NCBI GenBank assembly: GCA_963736975.1
Contig: CAVTQY010000001.1
Location: forward strand, 1,240,001 to 1,304,000
Source: CAVTQY01 sp963736975
Lineage (GTDB): Bacteria > Pseudomonadota > Alphaproteobacteria > Acetobacterales > Acetobacteraceae
Direction: 5' to 3'
DNA length: 64,000 bases
The number at the start of each line of letters is the position of its first letter. Position 1 is the stretch's first letter. This document shows positions 54,257 to 62,398 of this stretch, piece after piece. Below the pieces are notes generated by a model. That model saw only the letters and a list, made by a program, of their open reading frames with translations, was not told the DNA's origin and searched no databases. The translations under genes were made by a program, and so were the position numbers.

Positions 54257-54925
54257 ATGTCCCCCCATGAAGCGCACCTCGTCGCGCATGCAGGCTACGG
54301 CGCGATCGTGCTCGCAATCGGCATCGAAAGCCTCGGTGTCCCGTTTCCCGGCGAGGCCGCCCTGCTCGCCGCCGCGATCTACGCCGGCAGCACGCATGAG
54401 CTGAACATCGCTCTGGTGATCGCCGCGGCGGCGGCCGGCGCGATCATCGGCGGCATCGTCGGATTCTGGATCGGGCGCGAGATCGGGTTCCACGCCCTCC
54501 CCAAATACGGCCGCTACATCGGGCTTAACGAGCGGCGGATCAGGCTCGGCCAGTATTTGTTCCTGCGGCATGGGGGGAAGGTGGTCTTCTTCGGCCGCTT
54601 CGTTGCCCTGCTGCGCGCGCTGGCATCCTTCCTTGCCGGCGCCAATCGCATGAGCTGGCCGCGCTTTCTGACCTTCAACGCCGCTGGCGCGATCGTATGG
54701 GCGACGCTGTACGGGGTCGGCGCCTATGTGTTCGGCAAGGAGATTCACCGGATGATCGGCCCGCTCGGCGCCGGGCTCGGCGTGATCGCCTTGGTGCTCA
54801 TCGTGGCCGGATTCATCTTCCTGAAGCGGAACGAGAAACGACTGGAGGACGAGGCCGACCGGGCCCTGGCGCCCTCACCCGGTTTGGCTTCGCGAACCGA
54901 CCTCTCCCGCAAACCGGAGAGGTGA
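54257..54925 (+). CDS. DedA-family membrane protein
   Basis: 222 residues with the DedA (SNARE-associated Golgi) pattern: IESLGVPFPGEAALLAAAIYA near the start, GGIVGFWIGREIGFHALPKYGRYI, RHGGKVVFFGRFVALLRALASFLAG with its conserved Arg residues, and hydrophobic C-terminal helices. DedA proteins move lipid carriers across the inner membrane and affect envelope stress. Odd: the last ~20 residues (SPGLASRTDLSRKPER) and the stop codon are encoded by palindromic repeat copy D. Confidence 0.88.
   Translation: MSPHEAHLVAHAGYGAIVLAIGIESLGVPFPGEAALLAAAIYAGSTHELNIALVIAAAAAGAIIGGIVGFWIGREIGFHALPKYGRYIGLNERRIRLGQYLFLRHGGKVVFFGRFVALLRALASFLAGANRMSWPRFLTFNAAGAIVWATLYGVGAYVFGKEIHRMIGPLGAGLGVIALVLIVAGFIFLKRNEKRLEDEADRALAPSPGLASRTDLSRKPER
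54872..54925 (+). repeat. Palindromic two-hairpin repeat, copy D (inside the DedA gene end)
   Basis: CCCTCACCCGG, a middle part GGTTTGGCTTCGCGAACC, then CCGACCTCTCCCGC, AAACC and GGAGAGGTGA. It supplies the last codons and the TGA of the DedA gene. Copy E follows 20 bases later in opposite orientation. Confidence 0.9.
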
Positions 54926-54943
54926 AGCGAGCGGCTCCTGAGA

Positions 54944-56200
54944 TCACCTCTCCCGCTTGCGGGAGAGGTCGGTTTGCAAAGCAAACCGGGTGAGGGCCGC
55001 CGACTCGATGTTCGGCAGGAAAACCGTCAATAACCCGATCAGCGGCAGGAAGGCACACACGCGATAGACCGTCTGGATGCTGGTCACATCGGCGAGCTGC
55101 CCCAGCAAGGCCGCCCCCAATCCGCCCATGCCGAACGCGAACCCAAAGAACAGCCCGGCGATCATGCCGACCTTCCCCGGCACCAGCTCGGTCGCATAAA
55201 CAAGGATCGCCGAAAACGCCGATGACAGGATCAGGCCGATGGCGACGGTCAGGATGCCGGTCCAGAACAGGTCGGCGAACGGCAGCATGAAGGTGAACGG
55301 AAACACACCCAGGATGGAGACCCAGATCACCAGCTTGCGCCCGTAACGATCCCCGATCGGTCCGCCGGCAAACGTGCCGACCGCCATCGCCCCAAGAAAG
55401 AGAAACAGCCGCAGCTCGGCAGCCTCGGTCGATACATGAAATTTGCTGATGAGATACAACGTGTAGTACCGAGTTCAGGCTCGCCGTGTAGAAAAATTTC
55501 GAAAAGATCAACAGGCCCAGCACGACAAGCGCCATCGTTACCCGCCGCCGCGGCAGCCCCATCGGCCCCTGCGCGAGCACCCGCCGGCGGCCGCGGAAGC
55601 CGGTATCGTTCGCTTGATACCAGCGCCCGATCTGCGACAGCACCACAATGGCGACGAACGCCGCCGCCATGAACCAGGCGACGCTCGTCTGACCGCGCGG
55701 CACGACGATGAACGCCGCCAGCAACGGCCCGAGCGCCGAGCCGGTATTGCCGCCCACCTGAAACAGCGACTGCGCCAGCCCGTGCCGCCCCCCGAGGCCA
55801 TGCGGGCGACGCGCGAGGATTCCGGATGGAAGACCGAGGATCCCACTCCCACCAGCGCGGCGGCGATCAGGATCATCCCGAAGCTGCCGGCGCGCGACAG
55901 CAGGGCGAGGCCAATCAGGGTGAACCCCATCGCGACCGGCAGTGAATAGGGCATGGGCCGGCGGTCGGCGGCCAGGCCGACCAGCGGCTGCAGCAGTGAC
56001 GCAGTAAGCTGAAAGGCCAGGGTAATCAGCCCGATCTGACCAAAATCGAGGCCGTAGGACGTTTTCAGGATCGGATAGATCGCCGGTACCAGCGACTGGA
56101 TCATATCGTTGAGCAGATGGCAGAAGCTCAACGACACCAGGATCGCAAACGTGGTGGTCTCCACCGCCGGTCGGCCGGCGGCGATCGCATTTTCGCTCAA
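54944..56200 (-). CDS. MFS transporter, fosmidomycin-resistance (Fsr)-like, with two compensating frameshifts
   Basis: Twelve-helix MFS protein. Frame 0 from 56200 reads MSENAIAAGRP...LSFCHLLNDMIQSLVPAIYPIL (Fsr-type start) up to RMASGG near 55793, where a run of six C on the plus strand should probably be seven; the adjacent frame then gives RHGLAQSLFQVGGNTGSALG through FSKFFYTASLNS near 55470, where an extra base in CGGTAC returns to frame 0 (YYTLYLISKF). The net length is a multiple of three (419 codons). The C-terminus TDLSRKRER and the stop come from repeat copy E. Fsr proteins export fosmidomycin and similar compounds. Confidence 0.8.
54945..54996 (-). repeat. Palindromic two-hairpin repeat, copy E (inside the MFS gene end)
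   Basis: Reverse-orientation copy: CACCTCTCCCGC-TT-GCGGGAGAGG with a perfect ten-pair stem, then GGTTTGC-AAA-GCAAACC, then CGGGTGAGGG. On the minus strand it gives the C-terminal codons and TGA of the MFS gene. With copy D it forms a large inverted pair between two convergent genes. Confidence 0.9.
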
Positions 56201-56272
56201 TGCCGAAATCCCGCAATTAGCCCACGCTCATTAACTCACGCCGTTGGCTGCCGGCCAATGCGGGAGCAGGGC

Positions 56273-56299
56273 AGCAGATGCGCGCGGTCAGCGCCCCTG
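56273..56299. repeat. 27-bp direct repeat, left copy
   Basis: 27 bases identical at 26 positions to 60138-60164. The right copy covers the stop codon and last codons of the enoyl-CoA hydratase gene, so this left copy looks like a stray piece of such a gene end. The two copies flank the complete sugar-type ABC module. Confidence 0.8.
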
Positions 56300-56309
56300 C
56301 TCCTTGGCA

Positions 56310-56350
56310 CGTGACTGGCGTGCCGGGCGCCCTTACACTTGCCAGTCACG
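56310..56350. promoter_or_regulatory. Long inverted repeat upstream of the ABC module
   Basis: CGTGACTGGC (56310-56319) and GCCAGTCACG (56341-56350) are perfect ten-base arms with a 21-base spacer, ending 46 bases before the binding-protein ATG. It may be two half-sites of a regulator or a leader hairpin. Confidence 0.45.
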
Positions 56351-56396
56351 GCAAGCCGAGACGCGGCGAAGTATAAGCAACCGGGAGAACCGTACC

Positions 56397-58052
56397 ATGA
56401 CATCAGATCGGGATCGCCTGCCAACTGCTACGCGACCGGGGCGGCGCGACGTGCTGAAGGCCGGCCTCGGTGCCGCCGCGGCGTTCGGCGGCGCGGGTTT
56501 TGCCAGACCCGCCGCGGCAGCGGACGACAAGTCGCTGCGCAAGGCGCTGCTGAAATATCCCGGCGTGGGCAACGGCACGCCGGGCGACGCCGAGTGGCAG
56601 AAGGTCGGCGAGATGTGTCTCGGCCCCACCAAGGCAAACGTGCAGCCCGGGGAGTTCAAGGGAGTCGAACTCACCTTCATGGGGCTCAATAATCAGAACC
56701 TTCATGACTTCCTGTTCCGCGGCTTCCTGAAGCCATGGGAGGCCTATACGGGCGCCCGCATCACCTGGATCGATCTCGCCCAGGCCGATTACAATCCGCG
56801 TCTGCAACAGGCGATCGCCACCGGCACTGTCGATTTCGACGTGCTGGAAATGGGCGCTCCGTTCGAAGGCGATGTCTGTGGCAAGGGCCTCGCCTCGCCG
56901 ATGCCGGACTGGGTGGCGAAGCAGATCGACGTGGACGACCTGGTGAACTACCTGAAGCCGCCCGTCGGCACCTGGGGCGGCAAGCGCTACCGCGTCACCA
57001 TCGACGGTGATTGCCACACCATCAACTACCGGACCGACGTGTTTTCCGATCCCGAACTCGCCAAGGCCTGGAAGGACGAAGGCCACGCCGGCGAATGGGG
57101 CCAACCGCGAACCTGGCAGAAGGTCAACGAGGTTACGAAGTTCCTCAAGGGCAAGACCTTCAAGGGCAAGCCCGTCTATGGCTATCTCGACGCGCCGAAA
57201 CCCTGGGGCGGCTTCTGCTTCTATTTCGTCGAGGACCGCGCCACCGCCTACATCAAAATGCCCGGCGACAAGGTGTGGCTGTTCGAGCCCGACACGATGA
57301 AGCCGCTGGTGAACAATCCGGGCTGGGTGCGCGCCATTCAGGACGTCGTGGACTCGCTGCCGTACGAGCCGGCCGACCAGCTCAATGCCGATCCCGGCAC
57401 CACCGCCTTCCAACAGTTCCTTGCCGGCACCGGCTCATTGCTCTCCTGGTGGGGCGATGTCGGGCAGATGGCCAATACCTCCGACAGTTCCGTCGTCGGC
57501 AAGGTGATCGGCTTCGATATCCTTCCCGGTTCGGACGAGATCTACAACCGCAAGACAGGGAAATGGGAAAAGCCCGCGAGTGGCCCGAACTTCGCGCCGA
57601 ACATGGCCTATCTCGGCTGGGGCATTTATGTGATGGCGCGCGTCGATAACGACAGCAAGAAGCAGAAAGCGGCCTGGAGTGCCGCCGCCCATCTCGGCGG
57701 CAAGGACCTGTCGTTGTGGACGGTGATGTACCCGTCCGGGTTCCAGGTGCACCGGCAGAGCCATTTCAATATCGACGAATGGCTCGCTGCCGGCTACGAC
57801 AAAGCCTACATCACGTCGTATCTCAACTCGCAGAAGAACTCCTATAACCATCCGAATTACACCATTGAGCCGCGAATTCCCGGCATCTTCCAGTACTACA
57901 GCGTCGCCGAGGACGAGCTCACCAAGGTGTTCGCCCGCAACATCAGCGCGCAGCAGGGCGCGGACAACATTGCCGCAGCCTGGGAGAAGCTCACCGACAA
58001 GATCGGCCGCGACAAGCAGATCGCGCTCTACAAGGAGTCGCTTGGCTTGTAG
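56397..58052 (+). CDS. ABC transporter substrate-binding protein (extracellular, sugar-type)
   Basis: 551 residues. The N-terminus RPGRRDVLKAGLGAAAAFGG is a Tat signal. The mature part resembles family 1 binding proteins of carbohydrate ABC importers (FKGVELTFMGLNNQNLHDFL, DVLEMGAPFEGDV, YNPRLQQAIATGTVDFDVL). GGGAGAAC precedes the ATG. Two permease genes follow; no ATPase gene is nearby. Ligand unknown. Confidence 0.85.
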   Translation: MTSDRDRLPTATRPGRRDVLKAGLGAAAAFGGAGFARPAAAADDKSLRKALLKYPGVGNGTPGDAEWQKVGEMCLGPTKANVQPGEFKGVELTFMGLNNQNLHDFLFRGFLKPWEAYTGARITWIDLAQADYNPRLQQAIATGTVDFDVLEMGAPFEGDVCGKGLASPMPDWVAKQIDVDDLVNYLKPPVGTWGGKRYRVTIDGDCHTINYRTDVFSDPELAKAWKDEGHAGEWGQPRTWQKVNEVTKFLKGKTFKGKPVYGYLDAPKPWGGFCFYFVEDRATAYIKMPGDKVWLFEPDTMKPLVNNPGWVRAIQDVVDSLPYEPADQLNADPGTTAFQQFLAGTGSLLSWWGDVGQMANTSDSSVVGKVIGFDILPGSDEIYNRKTGKWEKPASGPNFAPNMAYLGWGIYVMARVDNDSKKQKAAWSAAAHLGGKDLSLWTVMYPSGFQVHRQSHFNIDEWLAAGYDKAYITSYLNSQKNSYNHPNYTIEPRIPGIFQYYSVAEDELTKVFARNISAQQGADNIAAAWEKLTDKIGRDKQIALYKESLGL

Positions 58053-58078
58053 CCGCGGCTCCGCGCCGATATCCGGCC

Positions 58079-58112
58079 GCTCCGGCTGGCGGCGCAATCC
58101 GCCGGCCGGAGC
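58079..58112 (+). other. Intercistronic 14-bp hairpin
   Basis: GCTCCGGCTGGCGG and CCGCCGGCCGGAGC pair over 14 positions (one G-T) with a six-base loop, between the binding-protein stop and the first permease. No T-run follows. Hairpins at this place often protect the upstream mRNA so that the binding protein is made in excess of the permeases. Confidence 0.6.
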
Positions 58113-58136
58113 CTCTTGCAGCGATCAACACACGAA

Positions 58137-59243
58137 ATGACAGCCGGATCCGTCGCCAAACCGACCGTCTTTTCCACTCCACGCGCCCGGCCGCGCGCCG
58201 CCACCGGCCGCGCGCTCATCGCCTTTGCCTCTCTGCTGCTGGCCGCGTTGTGCAGCATGCAAATCCTGAAAAACCTCGGGACGATCAGCTTCGGTTTCGC
58301 GGACTGGCAGCCCGTAGCCTGCGTCTATCTGTTCTGGGCCATCGCCCTCGGCACCGGCCTGGTGCTGATCCGCGGTGAACGCGGCCACCACGCCCTGTTT
58401 CTGTTGCCGGCGCTGCTGTTCACCGTCGCGATGGTGATCTTCCCCACCATCTTCGGCCTCTACATCGCCGCCACCGACTGGAACCTCAGCTCTCTCACCG
58501 GCGTGCACTACAACGTCGTCGGCAACTTCGCAACGATGTTTCACGACGCATTCTACTGGAACGCGCTCACCAATATGGTCTGGTACGTGCTGTCGGTCCC
58601 GGGCCAGTACACCATCGCCTTCGGGCTGGCGCTGCTGCTGAATGCCGAGATCCGCGCGCGCAAATTCTTTCGTGTCGTCTTCCTGCTGCCGTTCATGCTC
58701 AGCCCGGTCGCCGTGAGCTGGATGATCGGCAAATCGATCATGGAATACCGGTTCGGCCCGGCGGCATCGCTCGCCCGTTTCCTCGGCTGGCAGAGCCCGG
58801 CTTTCTTTGCCTCGCCCTGGGTGGCGCGCGCCAGCATCGTGGCGATGGACGCCTGGGTCTGGATACCCTTCATGATGGTCCTGCTGCTCGCCGGCCTGCA
58901 AGCCCTGCCGCACGAGGTATCCGAAGCGGCCAGGGTGGATGGCGCCACGCCTTGGCAGACATTCTGGAGGGTGACGTTTCCCCTGATGCTGCCCATCAGC
59001 ATCACCGCGGTGATCCTGCGCATCATCTTTGAACTGAAGCTCGCCGACATCGTCATCAATGTCACGGCGGGCGGCCCTGGTGGTGCGACGGACACAGTTT
59101 CCAGCTTCGTCTATAGGGTGTACCGCGACCGCTCGAGCGTCGGCTACGGCACCCTGCTCGCCGAGTTCTACCTCATTCTGATCATCATCTTCGTCAGCAT
59201 CCTGCTCGCCGTGGCCACCCGTTGGCTGCGGCGGTTCAGTTGA
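58137..59243 (+). CDS. ABC transporter permease, sugar type (MalF-like)
   Basis: 368 residues with about eight hydrophobic segments and the EAA loop EVSEAARVDGATPWQTFWRV that docks to the ATPase. It is the first permease of a carbohydrate importer. ATG 58137 is preferred over a TTG 21 bases upstream. Its TGA overlaps the likely start of the next permease. Confidence 0.87.
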   Translation: MTAGSVAKPTVFSTPRARPRAATGRALIAFASLLLAALCSMQILKNLGTISFGFADWQPVACVYLFWAIALGTGLVLIRGERGHHALFLLPALLFTVAMVIFPTIFGLYIAATDWNLSSLTGVHYNVVGNFATMFHDAFYWNALTNMVWYVLSVPGQYTIAFGLALLLNAEIRARKFFRVVFLLPFMLSPVAVSWMIGKSIMEYRFGPAASLARFLGWQSPAFFASPWVARASIVAMDAWVWIPFMMVLLLAGLQALPHEVSEAARVDGATPWQTFWRVTFPLMLPISITAVILRIIFELKLADIVINVTAGGPGGATDTVSSFVYRVYRDRSSVGYGTLLAEFYLILIIIFVSILLAVATRWLRRFS

Positions 59244-60139
59244 AGCCGGCCCGCAGGATCACGCGTCGCCTCCGGCACACCACTGGCCGGACGCTGATCT
59301 ATGCCGCGCTGTTGTTCTGGGCGTTCGTGTCGCTGTTTCCCATCTACTGGACGGTCACCACCTCCTTCAAAGTGGCGGTCGATGTCACCCAGGGACATCT
59401 GGTGCCGTGGCTCGACTTCGCGCCCCGATGGCGCGGCTGGCGCGCGCTCGGGCTGTCGCCGGAGACCATCACCATGAGCTGGCCGTCGCGCGACGAGTTC
59501 CTGGCGCGCTTCGGCAACAGCATCATCGCCTCGGTCGGCGCCGCGCTCGGTGCTGTCGCTCTTGGCTCTCTCGCCGGGTATGGACTTGCCCGATTTGAAT
59601 ACAGATTTGGTCCCTGGCGTAACAAGGATATTTCGTTCTTCTTCCTGTCACAGCTCATCCTGCCGCCGGTGGTCTTGGCGCTGCCGTTCCTCATTCTCTA
59701 CAAGGAGCTTGTGCTGCTCGACACCAAGATCGGCCTGATCATGGTCTATGTACTCATGGTGCTGCCGATCGTCATCTGGATCATGCGCGACCAGTTCATC
59801 GCCATCCCGTTCGAACTCGAACAGGCAGCCTATGTCGATGGCGCCGGCGCCTGGGGTGCATTCCTGCGGGTCGTGCTGCCGATCGCCTTGCCGGGCATGA
59901 CAGCTGCCTTCATCCTCTCCGTCATTCTTTGCTGGAACGAGTATTTCTTCGCCTCGCTGCTCACCAGCACCGACGCGAAGACCCTGCCCGTGATGCTGGC
60001 GAGCCAAACTGGTTCACAAGGAATCGACTGGTGGTCGATGGCCGCGCTCTCGACTGCGGCGATCGCTCCGCTGGTGCTTATTGGCGTGTTCCTGGAGCGC
60101 TATATCGTCAAAGGCCTGACCGCCGGCGCCATCAAGTAG
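59240..60139 (+). CDS. ABC transporter permease, sugar type (MalG-like)
   Basis: About 299 residues with six membrane helices; the ATPase-docking loop reads ELEQAAYVDGAGAWGAFLRV. Starts are ambiguous: TTG 59240 overlaps the previous stop (TTGA), and TTG 59222 is 18 bases earlier. Pairs with the MalF-like protein. The ATPase that would drive it is not encoded nearby. Confidence 0.87.
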   Translation: MKPARRITRRLRHTTGRTLIYAALLFWAFVSLFPIYWTVTTSFKVAVDVTQGHLVPWLDFAPRWRGWRALGLSPETITMSWPSRDEFLARFGNSIIASVGAALGAVALGSLAGYGLARFEYRFGPWRNKDISFFFLSQLILPPVVLALPFLILYKELVLLDTKIGLIMVYVLMVLPIVIWIMRDQFIAIPFELEQAAYVDGAGAWGAFLRVVLPIALPGMTAAFILSVILCWNEYFFASLLTSTDAKTLPVMLASQTGSQGIDWWSMAALSTAAIAPLVLIGVFLERYIVKGLTAGAIK

Positions 60140-60164
60140 CAGATGCGCCCGGTCAGCGCCCCTG
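60138..60164. repeat. 27-bp direct repeat, right copy
   Basis: Matches 56273-56299 at 26 of 27 positions in the same orientation. It begins in the permease stop codon and reaches into the last codons of the enoyl-CoA hydratase gene on the other strand. Confidence 0.8.
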
Positions 60165-60977
60165 GAAGCGCGGCCGGCGCTTTTCCATGAAGGCCGTGCG
60201 ACCCTCGCGGTAGTCCTCGCTGTCGAAGCAAACGGCCCCGGCGCGCCGCACCGCTTCCATGTCGCGCTCCTCCGGGTCCTTAAGCACCTCGTTGATCGTC
60301 AACTTGGACGCCGCGACCGAAAGCGGCGCGTTGTCGGCGATCGTGCGGGCGATCTCCAGCACCGTGTCGTTCAGCTCTTCGTCTTCCACCGCGCGGTTGA
60401 TCAGCCCGATGCGTTCCGCCTCGCGCGCATCGATGCGATTTGCGGTGTAAAGGATCATGCGCGCATGAGCCGGTCCGACCAGTTGCACGAGCTTCTTCAG
60501 CCCGTCGAAACCGTAAGCGATGGAAAGCCGCGCTGCCGGAATGCCGAATTGGCTGTCCACCGCCGCAATGCGCAGGTCCGCCTGCATTGCTATCGCCAGC
60601 CCGCCGCCCAAGCAGAAGCCGCGGATGCGGGCGATGACCGGCTTGGGGAAGCTCGCCAGCTTGTCGCGCCCGGCGCTGGTCAGGCGGTCGTATTCGCGCT
60701 GCGCGTCCGCGTTGGCGCGGTTCTTCTCGAACTGGCTGATATCGGCGCCGGACACGAAAGCCTTGTTGCCGGCGCCCGTCATGATCACCACGCGAATCGC
60801 CGGGTCTTCGCGGAACTCGTCGAGGATTTCGCCCAGCCCGCCCCACATCTCGATCGACATGGCATTGCGCTTCTCAGGCTGATTGAACGTCACCAGCCCG
60901 ACGCCGTCATCCGCCGTCGCCAGCATTTTGCCGCCGGCGTATTCCCGGCTCGCCCCGCCGGCCATCACCGTGTCCAT
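60153..60977 (-). CDS. Enoyl-CoA hydratase/isomerase family protein
   Basis: 274 residues, crotonase fold: NQPEKRNAMSIEMW, AFVSGADISQFEK, IRGFCLGGGLAIAMQADLRI (oxyanion hole) and GLVGPAHA-like end of the catalytic part. It hydrates or isomerises enoyl-CoA esters. It starts 1 base after the CoA-transferase stop, so the two form a unit, probably for breakdown or activation of an acid as its CoA ester. Confidence 0.87.
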   Translation of the reverse strand: MDTVMAGGASREYAGGKMLATADDGVGLVTFNQPEKRNAMSIEMWGGLGEILDEFREDPAIRVVIMTGAGNKAFVSGADISQFEKNRANADAQREYDRLTSAGRDKLASFPKPVIARIRGFCLGGGLAIAMQADLRIAAVDSQFGIPAARLSIAYGFDGLKKLVQLVGPAHARMILYTANRIDAREAERIGLINRAVEDEELNDTVLEIARTIADNAPLSVAASKLTINEVLKDPEERDMEAVRRAGAVCFDSEDYREGRTAFMEKRRPRFQGR

Positions 60978-60978
60978 C

Positions 60979-62190
60979 TCACACGACTCCCTTGCGGCGC
61001 ATGACAGCGATCTCGTCATCGCTGTAGCCGACCGAGTGCAAAACTTCCTTGGTGCTGGAGCCCGCTTCCGGCGTGGGGATGCGCACCTCCTTGGAGAACC
61101 CGGAAATGTTGATCGCCGAGGCCACCACTTCCGCATCGCCGATCACCGGGCTCGTCATCGGCGTCGCCATGCGCAGATGCTTAACCTGCGGGTCGGCGAA
61201 AACCTGGTCGATCGAGTAGATCGGCCCGCAGGGAATGCCGTTGGCCTCAAACAACTCGATCCAGTGATCCGCCGGCTTGGTGCGGGTGATCTCGCCGATG
61301 GCGGCATTGATCGCGGCGCGATCAGCGCTGCGGCCCTTCTGCGTCTTCCACGTCTCGTGCTCTTTCCAGTCCGGCCGGCCGATCGTCTCGCAGAATCGCT
61401 CCCACAGTCTCCCGGAGCTGGCCGCGATGTTGATATGGCCGTCGCTGGTCGGGAACACGCCGGTGGGGATCCCGGTCGGGTGGTCGTTCCCCGCCTGTTT
61501 CGGCACCTCGCCGGCGATCAGCCAACGTGCGGCCTGGAAGTCGAGCATGAAGATCTGCGCTTCCAACAGGCTGGTGGTGACCCAGCGACCAACGCCGGTG
61601 CGCTCGCGGTCGAACAGCGCCATCATGATCCCGAGCGCCAGCAGGTTGCCCGCGGTCAGGTCGTCGATCGGGATGCCGACCCGCACCGGGCCTTGGCCGG
61701 GCAGGCCGGTGATCGACATCAGCCCACCCATCCCCTGCGCGATCTGATCGACGCCAGCGCGATGCCCATAAGGCCCGTCCTGTCCGAACCCGCTGATGCT
61801 GCCATAAACAATGCGCGGATTGACCGCACGCACATCCTCATAGGCTACTTTCAGCCGGTGCTTCACCTGCGCGCGCATATTCTCCACCACCACGTCGGCA
61901 GTGCGCGCGAGCCGCATGAACGCCTCGTGCCCGGCGGGGTCCTTCAGATTGAGCTGGATCGCCCGCTTGTTGCGATGCAAGTTCTGAAAGTCGAAACCGT
62001 GGCGGTTGCCGGCGATGTCCTCCCCGCCCGTCGGCGGCGGCTCGATGCGGATCACGTCGGCGCCCCAGTCCGCCAGATGTCGTACGCAGGTCGGGCCGGC
62101 ACGCGCCAGCGTCAGATCGAGCACCGTCAGGCCGCTCAGCGGCAGGCGGGTCTCCGCCCGTAGGCTGCGATCGACAGGGCTTTCCGGCAT
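60979..62190 (-). CDS. CaiB/BaiF-type CoA-transferase
   Basis: 403 residues, family III CoA-transferase: LSGLTVLDLTLARAGPTCVR at the start, ADWGADVIRIEPP, NLHRNKRAIQLNLKDP and the catalytic Asp region DVVVENMRAQ. It moves CoA between acids without an acyl-enzyme hydrolysis step. ATG 62190 with AAGGAG upstream; the longer upstream frame is not supported. Confidence 0.9.
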   Translation of the reverse strand: MPESPVDRSLRAETRLPLSGLTVLDLTLARAGPTCVRHLADWGADVIRIEPPPTGGEDIAGNRHGFDFQNLHRNKRAIQLNLKDPAGHEAFMRLARTADVVVENMRAQVKHRLKVAYEDVRAVNPRIVYGSISGFGQDGPYGHRAGVDQIAQGMGGLMSITGLPGQGPVRVGIPIDDLTAGNLLALGIMMALFDRERTGVGRWVTTSLLEAQIFMLDFQAARWLIAGEVPKQAGNDHPTGIPTGVFPTSDGHINIAASSGRLWERFCETIGRPDWKEHETWKTQKGRSADRAAINAAIGEITRTKPADHWIELFEANGIPCGPIYSIDQVFADPQVKHLRMATPMTSPVIGDAEVVASAINISGFSKEVRIPTPEAGSSTKEVLHSVGYSDDEIAVMRRKGVV

Positions 62191-62398
62191 CGGCTTCTCC
62201 TTCTCGGGCGGATTGTCCGCCGCATTACCCGGCTGCTCAAGAGCGGGCACTCGGGGTCGGGTGGAACAAGCCCGGCGCCAGCATCCGAGCGTGATCGCTT
62301 TGAGGCGGGCTCGTCGGAAAGTGTGAATGACGCGCACGTTTCGTCGGAATGGCGAAATGCTAGAGTGCCACTCCGTAAAACCGACAGGAGCCGCGGGG

